DNA of 64,000 nucleotides from Paraburkholderia hayleyella (GCF_009455685.1 NZ_QPES01000001.1:1860001-1924000), one strand, 5' to 3'. Counted from the first letter of the stretch, positions 54,471-63,547 are shown. Translations and numbers: made by a program. Notes: generated by a model from the sequence alone, not told the origin.

Positions 54471-55432
54471 ATGAGAGAATTATTGGCCGAACCCCGGCGT
54501 TCTATCGCGCCTGGCACATCCAACTGGCGGTACTGTCTATGACACTACTGATACTGGTTGTCATGATTGCGCCAGGTGTCTGGTGCGCCATGCGTCAACA
54601 CCGCCGTCTGGGTGCCCTGCTTTTTACCGCAACGCTCATCCTGTTTTTGGCGCTTGGCTGTGGGCCGGTTCCTGTATGGCTGCTGAACCGCCTGCAAATG
54701 CCTTACGACGCAAAACCGGAGATCTCGTGGGGCAAGCGCAATGCGATTGTCCTGCTCGGTGCGGGTGTTCAGAAGATCGAATCAATCCATGCGGTCGAAC
54801 CGGGCATGTTTTCGTATCCGCGTATCACCGAAGCCGCAGCCCTATACAACGCCTGCCGCAAGACCCAGGCAAGCTGCAAGATTGTTGTGAGCGGAGGCGA
54901 TGCCCAGCATACCGGTTTCGCCGAAGCAAACATCTATCGCAACGTGTTGCTTCGCCTTGATGTGAATGCTGCCGATGTGCTGCTTGAGCCAGATAGCATG
55001 AACACCTGGCAAAACGCGCAGTTCACCCGGACTGTGCTGCAGCAATACGATCCCGAACGCGTGCTGCTCGTGTCGTCGGGCATTCATTTGCGCCGCAGCG
55101 TGTTGTACTTTGCGCACTTTGGCATCACGGTCACACCCGTACGCGCTGATTATCTGAGCGGGGTGTTCACGCTATGGCCTCTGGCGTACAACTTCGCGGT
55201 GGCCGATTATGCTTTGCATGAGTTTGTGGGTATCGCCCGATATCACATTTACAACGCGCTGGGCTTGAATGTGGCAAAGACGCTGCCAAAGCAAACCGGC
55301 GTTGCCGCTCCTGCGAAAACCCTGTCAACCGCTCAGCCAATCCAGCCGTTTTCGGCACACGGCCTGGCGCAAACAACCTGGCCTGGCCTGCGGCCCACGC
55401 TGCATGCGAATGGCTCATATCATGCGGCATAA
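54471..55432 (+). CDS. DUF218/YdcF-like membrane-anchored protein, probable frameshift near the start
   Basis: The DUF218 domain (about 70-230 of the joined protein) is clear: AIVLLGAGVQKIESI, VSGGDAQHTGFAEANIY, EPDSMNTWQNAQFT and VLLVSSGIHLRRSVLYF. Two N-terminal membrane helices precede it. The frame is intact from an ATG at 54539. The best Shine-Dalgarno (AAGGA), however, serves an ATG at 54471, whose frame stops at 54542. One extra base in the C4 run at 54492-54495 would join MRELLAEP to FYRAWHIQLAVLSMTLLILV, a natural N-terminus. Alternatively the short frame is a leader coupled by ATGA. The family includes YdcF, SanA and ElyC, some of which affect envelope polymers. psiF follows after 24 bases. 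Confidence 0.82.
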
Positions 55433-55456
55433 CGTTTTCCACCCACGGAGTATCTG

Positions 55457-55768
55457 ATGAAAATCCAGTCTGTAGTGGCCGCCCTCATCCTTGGTGGCAT
55501 ATTGCTTGCTCCTGCTTTTGCCGAAAATAGCCAGAGTGGCCAGAATAGTCAGCAATCGAAAATGACTACCTGTAATCATCAAGCGAGCGGTAAAACGGGT
55601 GATGAACGCAAAGCCTTTATGAAGGCATGTCTGTCGGCCGCACCTGTACCTGCTGCTGCCCACATGACTCAGCAAGAAAAAATGAAAGCCTGCAATACGC
55701 AAGCGAGCGGTAAAACAGGCGACAGTCGCAAAGCCTTTATGAAAAGCTGTCTGAGCAACAACGGCTGA
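55457..55768 (+). CDS. psiF: PsiF repeat-containing periplasmic protein
   Basis: Protein of 103 residues. The signal peptide MKIQSVVAALILGGILLAPA ends at AFAEN. Two PsiF repeats follow, TCNHQASGKTGDERKAFMKACL (about 38-59) and ACNTQASGKTGDSRKAFMKSCL (about 78-99), each with two Cys for probable disulfides. PsiF is phosphate-starvation inducible in E. coli; I see no clear Pho box here. The ATG follows GGAG, and a strong terminator lies at 55832. Confidence 0.93.
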   Translation: MKIQSVVAALILGGILLAPAFAENSQSGQNSQQSKMTTCNHQASGKTGDERKAFMKACLSAAPVPAAAHMTQQEKMKACNTQASGKTGDSRKAFMKSCLSNNG

Positions 55769-55831
55769 ACCTGAAGGGCTCGTTCAAGACGTCCGGAAAC
55801 GATAGGGCTTAAACGCCCTGCTTGCGTCTTG

Positions 55832-55869
55832 ATGCATGCGGCATCGTCACCGATGCCGCATGCATTTTT
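55832..55869 (+). terminator. Strong rho-independent terminator after psiF
   Basis: A 15-bp perfect stem (arms 55832-55846 and 55851-55865) with a 4-base loop (tcac) runs directly into TTTTT. It also rules out a longer N-terminus for the next reading frame. Confidence 0.95.
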
Positions 55870-56059
55870 AGGGTCTTTTTGTGGTGTTATCGGGCATTCC
55901 CCAGGGCTTGCATCGCTCCGCCAGGTTCTGCTTTTCTTCTATGATGGCAGCTGGGCGACCGGCCTTTCCTTACTTGCCTGTCTGCTTTTCCAGGCCGCAA
56001 GTCGGGCCGTTAAGTCGTGCCGTTTGCCGTTGATACGCAGGGCATGCACGGAGGCGAGG

Positions 56060-56494
56060 ATGGTCTCAAGACATAAAAATCGCTGGCTGCACCGCTGGTT
56101 CGTGGTCATCATTTTTTGGGCGGTGCCTGTGCTGATCGTCGCGTTCAACGAGATCCACGAAGAAATGACCTATAACGCAGCGGATCTTGAGCGCGCACTC
56201 ACCACCTGGCATCTGACGGATGCGCAACGCACGCCTGCCGCCATGATGCAATGTCGTGGCAAGCCCAGCGAAGCCCTGGCCGCCGGTTGCCCTGCCAGTG
56301 TGCTGGCAGCCAATGCGGCGCGCCAGCAAGAAGCCCGCAATGAATACGCACATCGGCGCAGCACGCTGGCGAGCTATATCTGGCATGCGTTTGCCGGCTA
56401 CTGGCTCGTGCCCGCGGCGCTGCTGTTTGCTCTGGGTGCGCTGATTGGCGGCATGCGGCGCGTGTTGCGCCATCCTCCGGTGAGCGGGCATTGA
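56060..56494 (+). CDS. Small two-helix membrane protein of unknown function
   Basis: Protein of 144 residues. A basic N-terminus (MVSRHKNRWLHRW) leads into a first helix (FVVIIFWAVPVLIVAF). A periplasmic segment of about 75 residues has two cysteines (MMQCRGKPSEALAAGCP), followed by a second helix near the C-terminus (WLVPAALLFALGALIGG). The start at 56060 follows GGAGG. The open frame to 55829 runs through the psiF terminator and is not used. I do not recognise a family. Confidence 0.65.
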   Translation: MVSRHKNRWLHRWFVVIIFWAVPVLIVAFNEIHEEMTYNAADLERALTTWHLTDAQRTPAAMMQCRGKPSEALAAGCPASVLAANAARQQEARNEYAHRRSTLASYIWHAFAGYWLVPAALLFALGALIGGMRRVLRHPPVSGH

Positions 56495-56535
56495 GCCCGT
56501 GCTTTCTCATTGATTAAAACGAAACGGCATACGAT

Positions 56536-57390
56536 CTAACGCATGACCCAGGCGACGCACGCAGCCCGAACGGCTTCATGCGTTTTAGAAGAAGACGCCT
56601 GGGCTGACTCAGCCATGCAGTCCACATAAGCGCTGACAGACTGCTCAAAAAGACGTTGCGCGTCTTCAGGCGATGAGCGAGCCAGTTCTTCCGTGAAGGC
56701 GCGTGAGCCGATTTCAAAATGCTGGTAATCAATCGGGAAATTCCAGTAACCGCCCCACTGCAAAAACCCATTGTTGGCAAAAATATCGATGACCTCTTCA
56801 GCCATGCCTCTCCGGATGCTTTTGCCCGGGCGATCGTTGAGCCGGTTCACGGCTTCCATCGCGGCGCTTGCGGGCAGCACGGTGGCGGCACCTTGCGCTG
56901 CAAACGAGATATAGGGGTTCTGCCGGGGGTTAATGTCGATTGCCGCGCCATACGCATGCATCGACCAGGCCGAGCCCCCCGTAATGGGACGGCCGTTAAA
57001 AGCTGAGGTATTGTTGTCGGCCATCGAGGCATCGTCATCGCCCTGATAGCGCTGCAGGGGCCACGCCTTGTTAAGCGGGAATTTCCGCTCATACAAGGTC
57101 GTGAAGATCATCTGGACACGTGGCGCTAGCGCGTCGAGTACGACAACCTCCCCCGCCTCGCGCTGTCCGGCAAAATCGACAAAGGGAAATGTGACACGCC
57201 GTAGCCGCTCGCATTTCACCGGTGCATCGTCACTCATCATATGGTTTGCACTGAGGTCCGCGCACTCGCCGGGAGTGAGTGCGCTGATTTCGGCGCTAGC
57301 CGGAATGACTGGATTGGTATCGAAGGCCGCGGTACAGCCTGGCGTGCATAAGAGCAGCAGATAAATGAGTCGTTTACTGCGCAAGCGCAT
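56536..57390 (-). CDS. M15-family peptidase (D-Ala-D-Ala carboxypeptidase-like) lipoprotein
   Basis: Protein of 284 residues. It has a short hydrophobic signal with a Cys (LIYLLLLCTPGCTAAF), probably a lipoprotein signal. The catalytic domain shows the M15 zinc ligands: HxxxxxxD in SAWSMHAYGAAIDINPRQNP and the second His in FPIDYQHFEIG. The preceding RPITGGSAWS matches the VanY/DacY-like group. Such enzymes trim peptidoglycan peptides. The start at 57390 directly precedes the signal; an upstream frame to 57624 is spurious. Confidence 0.82.
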   Translation of the reverse strand: MRLRSKRLIYLLLLCTPGCTAAFDTNPVIPASAEISALTPGECADLSANHMMSDDAPVKCERLRRVTFPFVDFAGQREAGEVVVLDALAPRVQMIFTTLYERKFPLNKAWPLQRYQGDDDASMADNNTSAFNGRPITGGSAWSMHAYGAAIDINPRQNPYISFAAQGAATVLPASAAMEAVNRLNDRPGKSIRRGMAEEVIDIFANNGFLQWGGYWNFPIDYQHFEIGSRAFTEELARSSPEDAQRLFEQSVSAYVDCMAESAQASSSKTHEAVRAACVAWVMR

Positions 57391-57864
57391 AGTCAGATAG
57401 CCTCGGAATGGCAGGGGAACTGGATTTGAGATTTGTTCTGTCGTTCTGTCAGCGTCCGACATCATACGTCGCCAGAGTATTCCCTCAACCGGTCCGGCCG
57501 TTGCGTTGTTCCAACGCCAAAATTCCTGCGCGCAAGGTGCACCGGCAAAAATGACTGATCGGCATGGTGCTTCCGCGAGCCGTTGGCTGGATTCCGCGCG
57601 CACTCCGGCTGCGCATGGCTTCACCCGATACCGCGTTCATGCTTGAGCGACAACGTAAAGCGCTGTGTCTCCCAGCCCGCGGTTCACGCACCCTTCATCG
57701 GTCAAATTTACTGCCAAGACGCATCACTATCTCGCAAATGCTTATTGCATAAGGCTTTCTCGTTGTGTTGGAGAGGATGATTTTGGGCTCGCCTGTGATA
57801 TAACTCCCCCCGTAACGCGTCGGACCCTAAAAGCTTGTATTCAGGAACCCTCATGGAGAAAACA
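57391..57864. other. Intergenic region between the M15 peptidase and SYLF genes
   Basis: Divergent promoter region of about 470 bases. Several short frames have no family resemblance. TGTGATATAAC near 57791-57801 could be an extended -10 box for the SYLF gene. The sequence holds nothing else I can name. Confidence 0.4.
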
Positions 57865-58458
57865 ATGCAAAGACGAAAATTCATTCTGACAACTACCGCA
57901 CTCGCCGCAGGTGGTCTTGTTGCTGTCACGGGTTGCACCGTGACGCCGCATAACTCGGATACGGCGGCGGCTAATCCCTCCAAACGCCAAGCCATCGATG
58001 CCAGCGTCGATGGCACGCTGACGCGTTTGTATTCCACCATTAAAGGCTCGCGTGAGCTGGTCGCAAAAGCGCGGGGCGTACTGGTTTTTCCGTCGGTAGT
58101 GCAAGCCGGTATTGTTATCGGTGGCCAGTATGGTGAAGGCTCATTGCGTGTCGGTGGCAGCACGGTTGGCTACTACAGCACAACATCCGGATCGGTGGGC
58201 GCGCAACTTGGCATGCAGTCGAAGGCGATTATTTATTTGTTCATGACGCAAGCCGCACTGGATTCGTTCCGTAATTCGGACGGCTGGTCAGTGGGCGGTG
58301 ATGCTTCGGTGGCACTGGTCAAGACGGGCGCGAATGGTGCGATTGACACCGCCACGGGCAGTTCCAGCAGGCCGGTTGAGGCGATCGTGCTCACCAATAG
58401 CGGTTTGATGGGCGACCTGTCGCTAGCAAGCACCAAGGTGTCACGTCTGAAAATCTAG
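57865..58458 (+). CDS. SYLF/YSC84-domain lipoprotein
   Basis: Protein of 197 residues. The signal has an Arg-Arg start (MQRRKFILTTTALAAGGLVA) and a lipobox ending at Cys in VTGC. The SYLF domain (about 45-195) shows RELVAKARGVLVFPSVVQAG, GGQYGEGSLRVGGSTVGYYS, SVGAQLGMQSKAIIYLFM and the C-terminal GLMGDLSLASTKVSRL. SYLF domains bind phosphoinositides in eukaryotes; bacterial members are envelope lipoproteins of unclear role. The ATG at 57865 follows GGAG; an ATG at 57853 is possible. The gene ends in a strong terminator. Confidence 0.9.
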   Translation: MQRRKFILTTTALAAGGLVAVTGCTVTPHNSDTAAANPSKRQAIDASVDGTLTRLYSTIKGSRELVAKARGVLVFPSVVQAGIVIGGQYGEGSLRVGGSTVGYYSTTSGSVGAQLGMQSKAIIYLFMTQAALDSFRNSDGWSVGGDASVALVKTGANGAIDTATGSSSRPVEAIVLTNSGLMGDLSLASTKVSRLKI

Positions 58459-58514
58459 CGGTTCCCAGAACCCCGCATCGCGCCGCTCAAGGCAGCTGAA
58501 TGTGGGGTCTGGCC

Positions 58515-58554
58515 GGGGGCGTGTTTCAGCCACGCCCCCTTCTCTTTCTTTTTT
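58515..58554 (+). terminator. Rho-independent terminator after the SYLF gene
   Basis: A 9-bp GC-rich stem (gggggcgtg/cacgccccc, 58515-58523 and 58531-58539) with a 7-base loop is followed by a pyrimidine and T-rich tail. Confidence 0.9.
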
Positions 58555-58580
58555 AGCCGCTCTTTCGTTGCTTTCAGATT

Positions 58581-59648
58581 TCAGGTTGGTGACGAGTCAA
58601 TCACCTTGAAACGTGCACGCTTTTGCGCGCGAATCAGCGACTGATACACCTCCACATACTGCTCGGCCATGCGTTTCGCGGTAAAGCGCGCTTCGAAGCG
58701 TGAGCGCACCGCAGCCCGTGGCAGCTTGTGCAAGCGGTTGATCGCAGCCACGGCGCCGATCTCGTCTTCGACGATAAAGCCTGACACGCCATCATCCAGC
58801 ACCTCGGGCACCGAGCCGCGGTTAAACGCGATCACCGGCGTACCACAGGCCATCGCCTCGATCATGACCAGCCCAAACGGCTCGGGCCAGTCGATGGGAA
58901 AGAGCAACGCATGGGCCCCTGACAAAAATTCCGCTTTTTGCTGATCGGCAATTTCGCCGATGAATTCGACATGCGGCAAATCCAGCAAGGGCTTGATGTC
59001 ACGTTCAAAGTATTCTCGATCGGCGTTATCTACTTTGGCCGCGATGCGAAGTGGCAAGCCGCACTGCCCGGCAATCCGGATCGCAATGTCGACGCGTTTT
59101 TCGGGCGAGATCCGGCCGAGAAAGGCGAGGTATTTTTGCTCGACGGGCTGCGGCGTATAAAGCTGCTCCGGCAGCCCGTGATAGACCGTGGCGAGCCATC
59201 TCGCCTGGGGCATGGGATGACGCTGCGCATTCGAAATGGATACGACAGGCGCATCGTTAAACGTATCGAACACGGGCTGTTGTTCAGGCAAATCGAGCCG
59301 TCCATGCATCGTGGTCACATAGGGCGTGTCCTGGCGTTTGAACACCGAAAATGAGTAGTAATCCATGTGAAAGTGCAGCACATCGAATGCCTCTGCCTGG
59401 CGGCGTACCTGCTCCATCAGCAACATATGCGGCGCGATCCGGTCACGAATGCTGGGGTCTAGCCGCAACGCGCGTGGCCAGACTGCTTCGAGTCTGGCGC
59501 GCGTCACCGAGTCGCCGCTGGCAAAAAGCGTGACGTCGTGGCCGAGATCGACGAGTGCTTCGGTCAGATAGGACACGACCCGTTCCGTGCCGCCATACAG
59601 CTTGGGCGGTACGGATTCGGTCAGCGGGGCAATCTGGGCAATTTTCAT
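58581..59648 (-). CDS. Glycosyltransferase family 4 protein
   Basis: Retaining GT-B glycosyltransferase of 355 residues. The N-terminal acceptor domain starts MKIAQIAPLTESVPPKLYGG (GT4 glycine-rich loop YGGTERV). The C-terminal nucleotide-sugar domain shows LGRISPEKRVDIAIRIA, HVEFIGEIADQQKAEFLSGA and the E-x7-E motif within EPFGLVMIEAMACGTPVIAF. It is probably cytoplasmic. No polysaccharide cluster surrounds it, so the acceptor is unknown. Confidence 0.92.
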   Translation of the reverse strand: MKIAQIAPLTESVPPKLYGGTERVVSYLTEALVDLGHDVTLFASGDSVTRARLEAVWPRALRLDPSIRDRIAPHMLLMEQVRRQAEAFDVLHFHMDYYSFSVFKRQDTPYVTTMHGRLDLPEQQPVFDTFNDAPVVSISNAQRHPMPQARWLATVYHGLPEQLYTPQPVEQKYLAFLGRISPEKRVDIAIRIAGQCGLPLRIAAKVDNADREYFERDIKPLLDLPHVEFIGEIADQQKAEFLSGAHALLFPIDWPEPFGLVMIEAMACGTPVIAFNRGSVPEVLDDGVSGFIVEDEIGAVAAINRLHKLPRAAVRSRFEARFTAKRMAEQYVEVYQSLIRAQKRARFKVIDSSPT

Positions 59649-59784
59649 CAGGGATGCTCCTTGAAACGGAAAAATGATCGGGCGCGAGGCCGCGCGCTGA
59701 ACTGACGCGAGGCTGATGCGAGGCTGATGCGTATGGCAAAACCGTGGTGCTGAATCTTGTGTTCCATGTGCGGTTCATGCGGGG

Positions 59785-60948
59785 CTAACGCGCAGGCCAT
59801 TTCCAGGCCGGCAAAACGAGGTGATCGGCCTCGCGGATGCGCGTGGCGCCAAGCTCCTTTTCCAGCACGATCGAGCGGCTCGCGGGTTCGCGTTCAAGCG
59901 CGGCGATCAGCCGTGAGGCATGCGACACCACGATCACCTGGGAATGCGTGGCCGCTTGCACGATCAGGCGCCCTAACGCGGGCAGCAAATCGGGATGCAG
60001 GCTGGTTTCAGGTTCGTTGAGCACCAGCAGCTCCGGCGGCCGTGGCGTGAGCAGCGCTGCGACCAGCAGCAGGTAGCGCAGCGTACCGTCTGAAAGCTCC
60101 GCGGCGCTCAATGGACGCAACAACCCATGCTGACGCATTTCGATTCCAAAGCGGCCCGCGTGTTGGGTGAGTGTGATATGCGAGCCGGGAAAGGCATCGT
60201 CGATGGCGATATCGAGCGCCTCGGCGTCACCGATCTCACGGATGGTTTGCAACGCCGCGGCCAGATCCGCGCCATCGTCGCTGAGCACCGGGGTATGCGT
60301 GCCAATTTGCGGTTGACGCACGGGCGCATCCGCATCGGTGCGGAAGTGATCGTAAAAGCGCCACGAGCGAATCTGTTCGCGCAGCGCAATCATTTCGGGT
60401 GCGCTGAGCGGGTCAGCGAACTCCGTCATCATGCTGTCGAAACTCGCTAGCGGATGGGGCAACGTTTGCCACTGGCCTTTCTCGTCGCGGTTGCGCAGCG
60501 TGGCGCCACGACGCTCGACCAGTAACGCCGAGGGCCGCCAGAGCGGCCCGCTCCAGATGCATTCGAGTTTGATGAGCGGATCGAGCCCGAACTGGGTTGC
60601 GCCGGGGACAGCCAAACCCAGATCCATCGCATAGCCAAACTGCTCACTGGAAAACCCCAGCCGCAAGCTGACAGATTCATGACGGCGTGTGCCTTGCACG
60701 GGGGCCTCGCCTGCCAGCATCGCTCGTGAGAAGCGTTCCGGCCCGGCCCAGAACGTTGATTGCAAGCCGCCTTCACGCGCCAGCGATGGAATCACACCGC
60801 CACGGGCAGTCATGGCAAGCAGCCTCAGCGCGCGGTAGACGCTCGATTTACCGCTGCCGTTGGCACCGGTCACCACGTTAAGTTGCCCTAGCGGCACGAT
60901 CAGCTCGCGCAACGAGCGATAGCCCGCCATCGCTAACGTCGTCAGCAT
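59785..60948 (-). CDS. AAA-type ATPase (COG4637-like, AAA_21)
   Basis: Protein of 387 residues with an SMC/RecF-like ATPase fold split by a helical insert. Walker A is VTGANGSGKSSVYRALRLLA (about 28-40). The signature-like AAELSDGTLRYLLLVAALL and Walker B ELLVLNEPETSLHP lie near 300-325, followed by the switch His in VIVVSHASRLI. This group is found widely as single genes and in some defence operons. Here no TOPRIM nuclease or defence partner is adjacent, so a housekeeping or unknown role is the safer reading. Confidence 0.85.
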   Translation of the reverse strand: MLTTLAMAGYRSLRELIVPLGQLNVVTGANGSGKSSVYRALRLLAMTARGGVIPSLAREGGLQSTFWAGPERFSRAMLAGEAPVQGTRRHESVSLRLGFSSEQFGYAMDLGLAVPGATQFGLDPLIKLECIWSGPLWRPSALLVERRGATLRNRDEKGQWQTLPHPLASFDSMMTEFADPLSAPEMIALREQIRSWRFYDHFRTDADAPVRQPQIGTHTPVLSDDGADLAAALQTIREIGDAEALDIAIDDAFPGSHITLTQHAGRFGIEMRQHGLLRPLSAAELSDGTLRYLLLVAALLTPRPPELLVLNEPETSLHPDLLPALGRLIVQAATHSQVIVVSHASRLIAALEREPASRSIVLEKELGATRIREADHLVLPAWKWPAR

Positions 60949-61329
60949 CGTGCCTCGCTAGCGAATGCACCGTGACCGGCACCCTCACCGTGGCGCGTTA
61001 AAAGCGTGATTCGTGTCATGTCAGGCTGACTCCTGTTCTTTACCCGGCACGTCGAGCGCGCGGGCATCGGGCATCGGGCATCGAACATGAAACGCATCCG
61101 ATGCCCGGATTGTTTTTGCGCAGCGTCATGCCTCTGTGTGACGTGGAATGTACTGGAGGATTGGACGAGTCGCCAGGACACCAGGACTTAAGGAAGCCAT
61201 GGTCTCTTTAGTGCATGGGAGCCCGAGAAATACTTGAGGGCACCTGAAGGCACCTGAGGGATACCCAGCCCAAGGTTGCAGGCACGTTCTGCAAGGGTAT
61301 CGCGCTTGGGCCGTGCGAGCCCTCAAGAT
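60949..61329. other. Intergenic region with 7-mer tandem repeat
   Basis: The 7-mer gggcatc repeats three times at 61062-61082. A second short duplication (cacctga) lies near 61240. A 66-codon minus-strand frame at 61126-61326 has no family features. I see no gene. Confidence 0.5.
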
Positions 61330-61695
61330 TCAGTCTGGCTGTTGCCCTGACGCGCAGGGAAATGCCTTGCCCAAACCCAGCGAAATCGCGGTACTGGCGT
61401 TATAGCTTGAGACTTGGGGGTTGTCGGAAATATATTTGCGCACCACATCGGTCAACTGCTGCGAGCGCACATTGGGCGGCAAGCAAAAATACTGGCTGAC
61501 ATGAGGCCCCGTGGTGCCGCCAATTGCGTCGATTGTATTGAAGATGCCGTCAGCCGCACCTTCGATATAAGCCGCGCAGGCGCTGCGCGAAGCAACATCG
61601 GTTTTGGTACAAAGCTGGTTCAGCTGGATGCCGGTGAAAGCAGCAGCCGAAAACGGTACGGCGAGCGCGCTGACGCAAATTAAAACCCGCAGCAT
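61330..61695 (-). CDS. Rap1a/Tai-type domain protein
   Basis: Secreted protein of 121 residues. The signal peptide MLRVLICVSALAVPFSAAAF is followed by a Rap1a/Tai immunity-type fold: GIQLNQLCTKTDVASRSACA, AYIEGAADGIFNTI, YFCLPPNVRSQQLTDVVRKY, with Cys pairs near 30/40 and 69/115. Rap1a and Tai4 are periplasmic immunity proteins against type VI amidase effectors, but many relatives stand alone. No T6SS effector is adjacent here, so immunity is not shown. Confidence 0.75.
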   Translation of the reverse strand: MLRVLICVSALAVPFSAAAFTGIQLNQLCTKTDVASRSACAAYIEGAADGIFNTIDAIGGTTGPHVSQYFCLPPNVRSQQLTDVVRKYISDNPQVSSYNASTAISLGLGKAFPCASGQQPD

Positions 61696-61839
61696 GGTAT
61701 TTCTTCCCAGTAAACAAACGTGATGGCGTGAGCGCGATTTCAGCAAGGAGAGGTCATCCTCCTCGCTGAAATCAACCCATCAGCCAGTCAACCCAGTCAA
61801 CCAACATTGAGGGCGTGGCTCTGCGCCGCGCCCAAGCCG

Positions 61840-62616
61840 TCATTGTGCCTGCGCTGGCGTTTGCATGGTCGCGGCATGCCCAGCGGAAAGACGCTCAGTC
61901 AGGCCTTTGATCGTATCCGGCTCTTTGTACTGTTTGGCGAAATCGAGTGCGGTGAGACCAATCTGGTTTTTCGCGTTGAGATTGGCGCCGCTATCAAGCA
62001 GAAGTGTCGCGGTGGACATGTGGCCGCCGCGTGCCGCCATCATGAGCGGTGTTGTGCCATTCGGCGACAGCGCGTCGACCTGGGCTGAGCGCGCCAGTAA
62101 CAGCTTCACGATCGCGTCGTGGCCGTTGGCGGCGGCGTAATGCAGCGGCGTCCAGCCCGTTTTATTGACGTCCGCGCCCTTCGACAGCAACAGTTGCACC
62201 AGCGCTTCATCGCCGTTCAGCGCGGCGAGCATCAGGGCGTTCTGGTCTGCGCGGTCAACCGCGCCAGGATGGGTTTTAGGATTGGCCAGCAGCGCGGCCG
62301 CGACCTTGTTCGATTTCTCCCGGGCTGCGAGCACCAGCAAAGGCATGCCGTCACTGTCGCTTTGATTGGGGTCCAGCCCTTGCGCGAGTTGCTGGTCGAT
62401 TTCTTTGACATCGTCGAACTTGACGGCTTTCACCAGCGTATCGAGTGGCGCGGCCTGCGCGGTTTGAAGCGGCAGCGCGATCAGGGCAGCCCATCCGAGG
62501 CCACCCGCCAGCGCCAGCCGCGCAGCGCGCCGGCGCAATGTAGAAGCACCGTTGCCCGCACGTGAATGGCTCGCCAGACGTGCCAGGCCAAGGTTGATAT
62601 TTTTCTTTAAAAACAT
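61840..62616 (-). CDS. Ankyrin-repeat periplasmic protein
   Basis: Protein of 258 residues. The N-terminus is long and basic with a hydrophobic stretch (LALAGGLGWAALIALPLQTA) cleaved near AQAAP. About five ankyrin repeats follow (about 60-235), for example NALMLAALNGDEALVQLLLS, TPLHYAAANGHDAIVKLLLA, TPLMMAARGGHMSTATLLLD and TALDFAKQYKEPDTIKGLTE. The likely role is protein-protein contact in the periplasm. In Burkholderiaceae such a gene commonly follows tatD, as here with a 35-base gap. Confidence 0.9.
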   Translation of the reverse strand: MFLKKNINLGLARLASHSRAGNGASTLRRRAARLALAGGLGWAALIALPLQTAQAAPLDTLVKAVKFDDVKEIDQQLAQGLDPNQSDSDGMPLLVLAAREKSNKVAAALLANPKTHPGAVDRADQNALMLAALNGDEALVQLLLSKGADVNKTGWTPLHYAAANGHDAIVKLLLARSAQVDALSPNGTTPLMMAARGGHMSTATLLLDSGANLNAKNQIGLTALDFAKQYKEPDTIKGLTERLSAGHAATMQTPAQAQ

Positions 62617-62651
62617 GATTTATCCTTTTGATAATATTTAATTTTTACCAG

Positions 62652-63443
62652 TCAGCCGGTAACTGGATGTGGAATTTTAAACAACCGGAAAAAATTATCC
62701 GTGGTCGCCGCAGCCAGTTCAATCTCAGGTATCTCGCGCTGCTGCGCGATAAAACGTCCGACATAGCTCACGAATGCAGGTTCATTCGGTTTGCCACGAT
62801 ACGGCACGGGCGCGAGATACGGCGAATCAGTTTCGATCAGCAAGCGCTCCAGCGGCACCCGGCGTGCCACGTCCTGAACCTCGGTCGCGCTTTTGAACGT
62901 CACGATGCCCGAGAGCGAAATATAAAAGTTTTGCGCTAGCGCCTGCTCGGCGACCGGCCAGGGTTCGGTAAAACAGTGCATCACGCCACCCGGCACGCTG
63001 GCGTGCTCTTCGGCCATGATGCGCAAGGTATCTTGCGCCGCGGCGCGGGTATGGACGATCAATGGCTTGCGGGTGGCATGCGCCGCGCGAATATGCGTGC
63101 GAAAGCGTTCGCGTTGCCATTCCATATCGGCCAGCGTGCGGCCTTCCAGACGGTAATAGTCGAGGCCGGTTTCACCGATGGCGACGACTTTCGGATGCGC
63201 GGCCAGCTCGATGAGTTGCGCGAGGCTGGGCTCTTGCGCGTCTTCATGATCGGGATGCACGCCTACCGAGGCATAGATATTGTCGTGACTGCGTGCGATT
63301 TCGAGCACCGATGGCAAGGTTTCCAGATCGACGCTGACGCACAGCGCATGCGTGACCGAATGTGCACGCATAGCGTCGAGCACCTGCGGCAGACGCTCAG
63401 CCAGCCCGGCGAAATTAATGTGGCAATGGGAATCAACAAACAT
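62652..63443 (-). CDS. ycfH: TatD-family metal-dependent DNase (YcfH-like)
   Basis: Protein of 263 residues with a TIM-barrel metallohydrolase fold. The metal ligands are visible: MFVDSHCHINFAGL (HxH), Glu in VAIGETGLDYY, His in KPLIVHTRAAAQDTL, His in GGVMHCFTEPW, and Asp in LLIETDSPYLAPVPYRGKPN. The family shows 3'-5' exonuclease activity. All conserved blocks match YcfH in spacing. The ATG at 63443 gives the typical length. Confidence 0.93.
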   Translation of the reverse strand: MFVDSHCHINFAGLAERLPQVLDAMRAHSVTHALCVSVDLETLPSVLEIARSHDNIYASVGVHPDHEDAQEPSLAQLIELAAHPKVVAIGETGLDYYRLEGRTLADMEWQRERFRTHIRAAHATRKPLIVHTRAAAQDTLRIMAEEHASVPGGVMHCFTEPWPVAEQALAQNFYISLSGIVTFKSATEVQDVARRVPLERLLIETDSPYLAPVPYRGKPNEPAFVSYVGRFIAQQREIPEIELAAATTDNFFRLFKIPHPVTG

Positions 63444-63547
63444 GAGCGTGTCCTGTTGCCATGCGGCGTGGAAAAGAAGGGAGCGCGGAAGGGAGCGCGC
63501 CTGGGGCGAAGGTAGAGGTTGTAGCAGCAGCTGCCGCTAAAACGAAA

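Noticed and set aside
55829..56059. Longer start for the two-helix membrane protein
   Set aside because: The extension would be encoded by the psiF terminator hairpin; the ATG at 56060 has GGAGG.
57400..57852. Several 60-75 codon frames between the M15 peptidase and SYLF genes
   Set aside because: Overlapping frames on both strands without start signals or family features.
59785..60948. AAA ATPase considered as part of an OLD/Gabija-like defence system
   Set aside because: No TOPRIM or UvrD-like partner nearby and no TOPRIM in the protein; neighbours are housekeeping or unrelated.
61126..61326. 66-codon minus-strand frame upstream of the Rap1a/Tai-like gene
   Set aside because: No family resemblance and it spans a repeat-bearing intergenic region.
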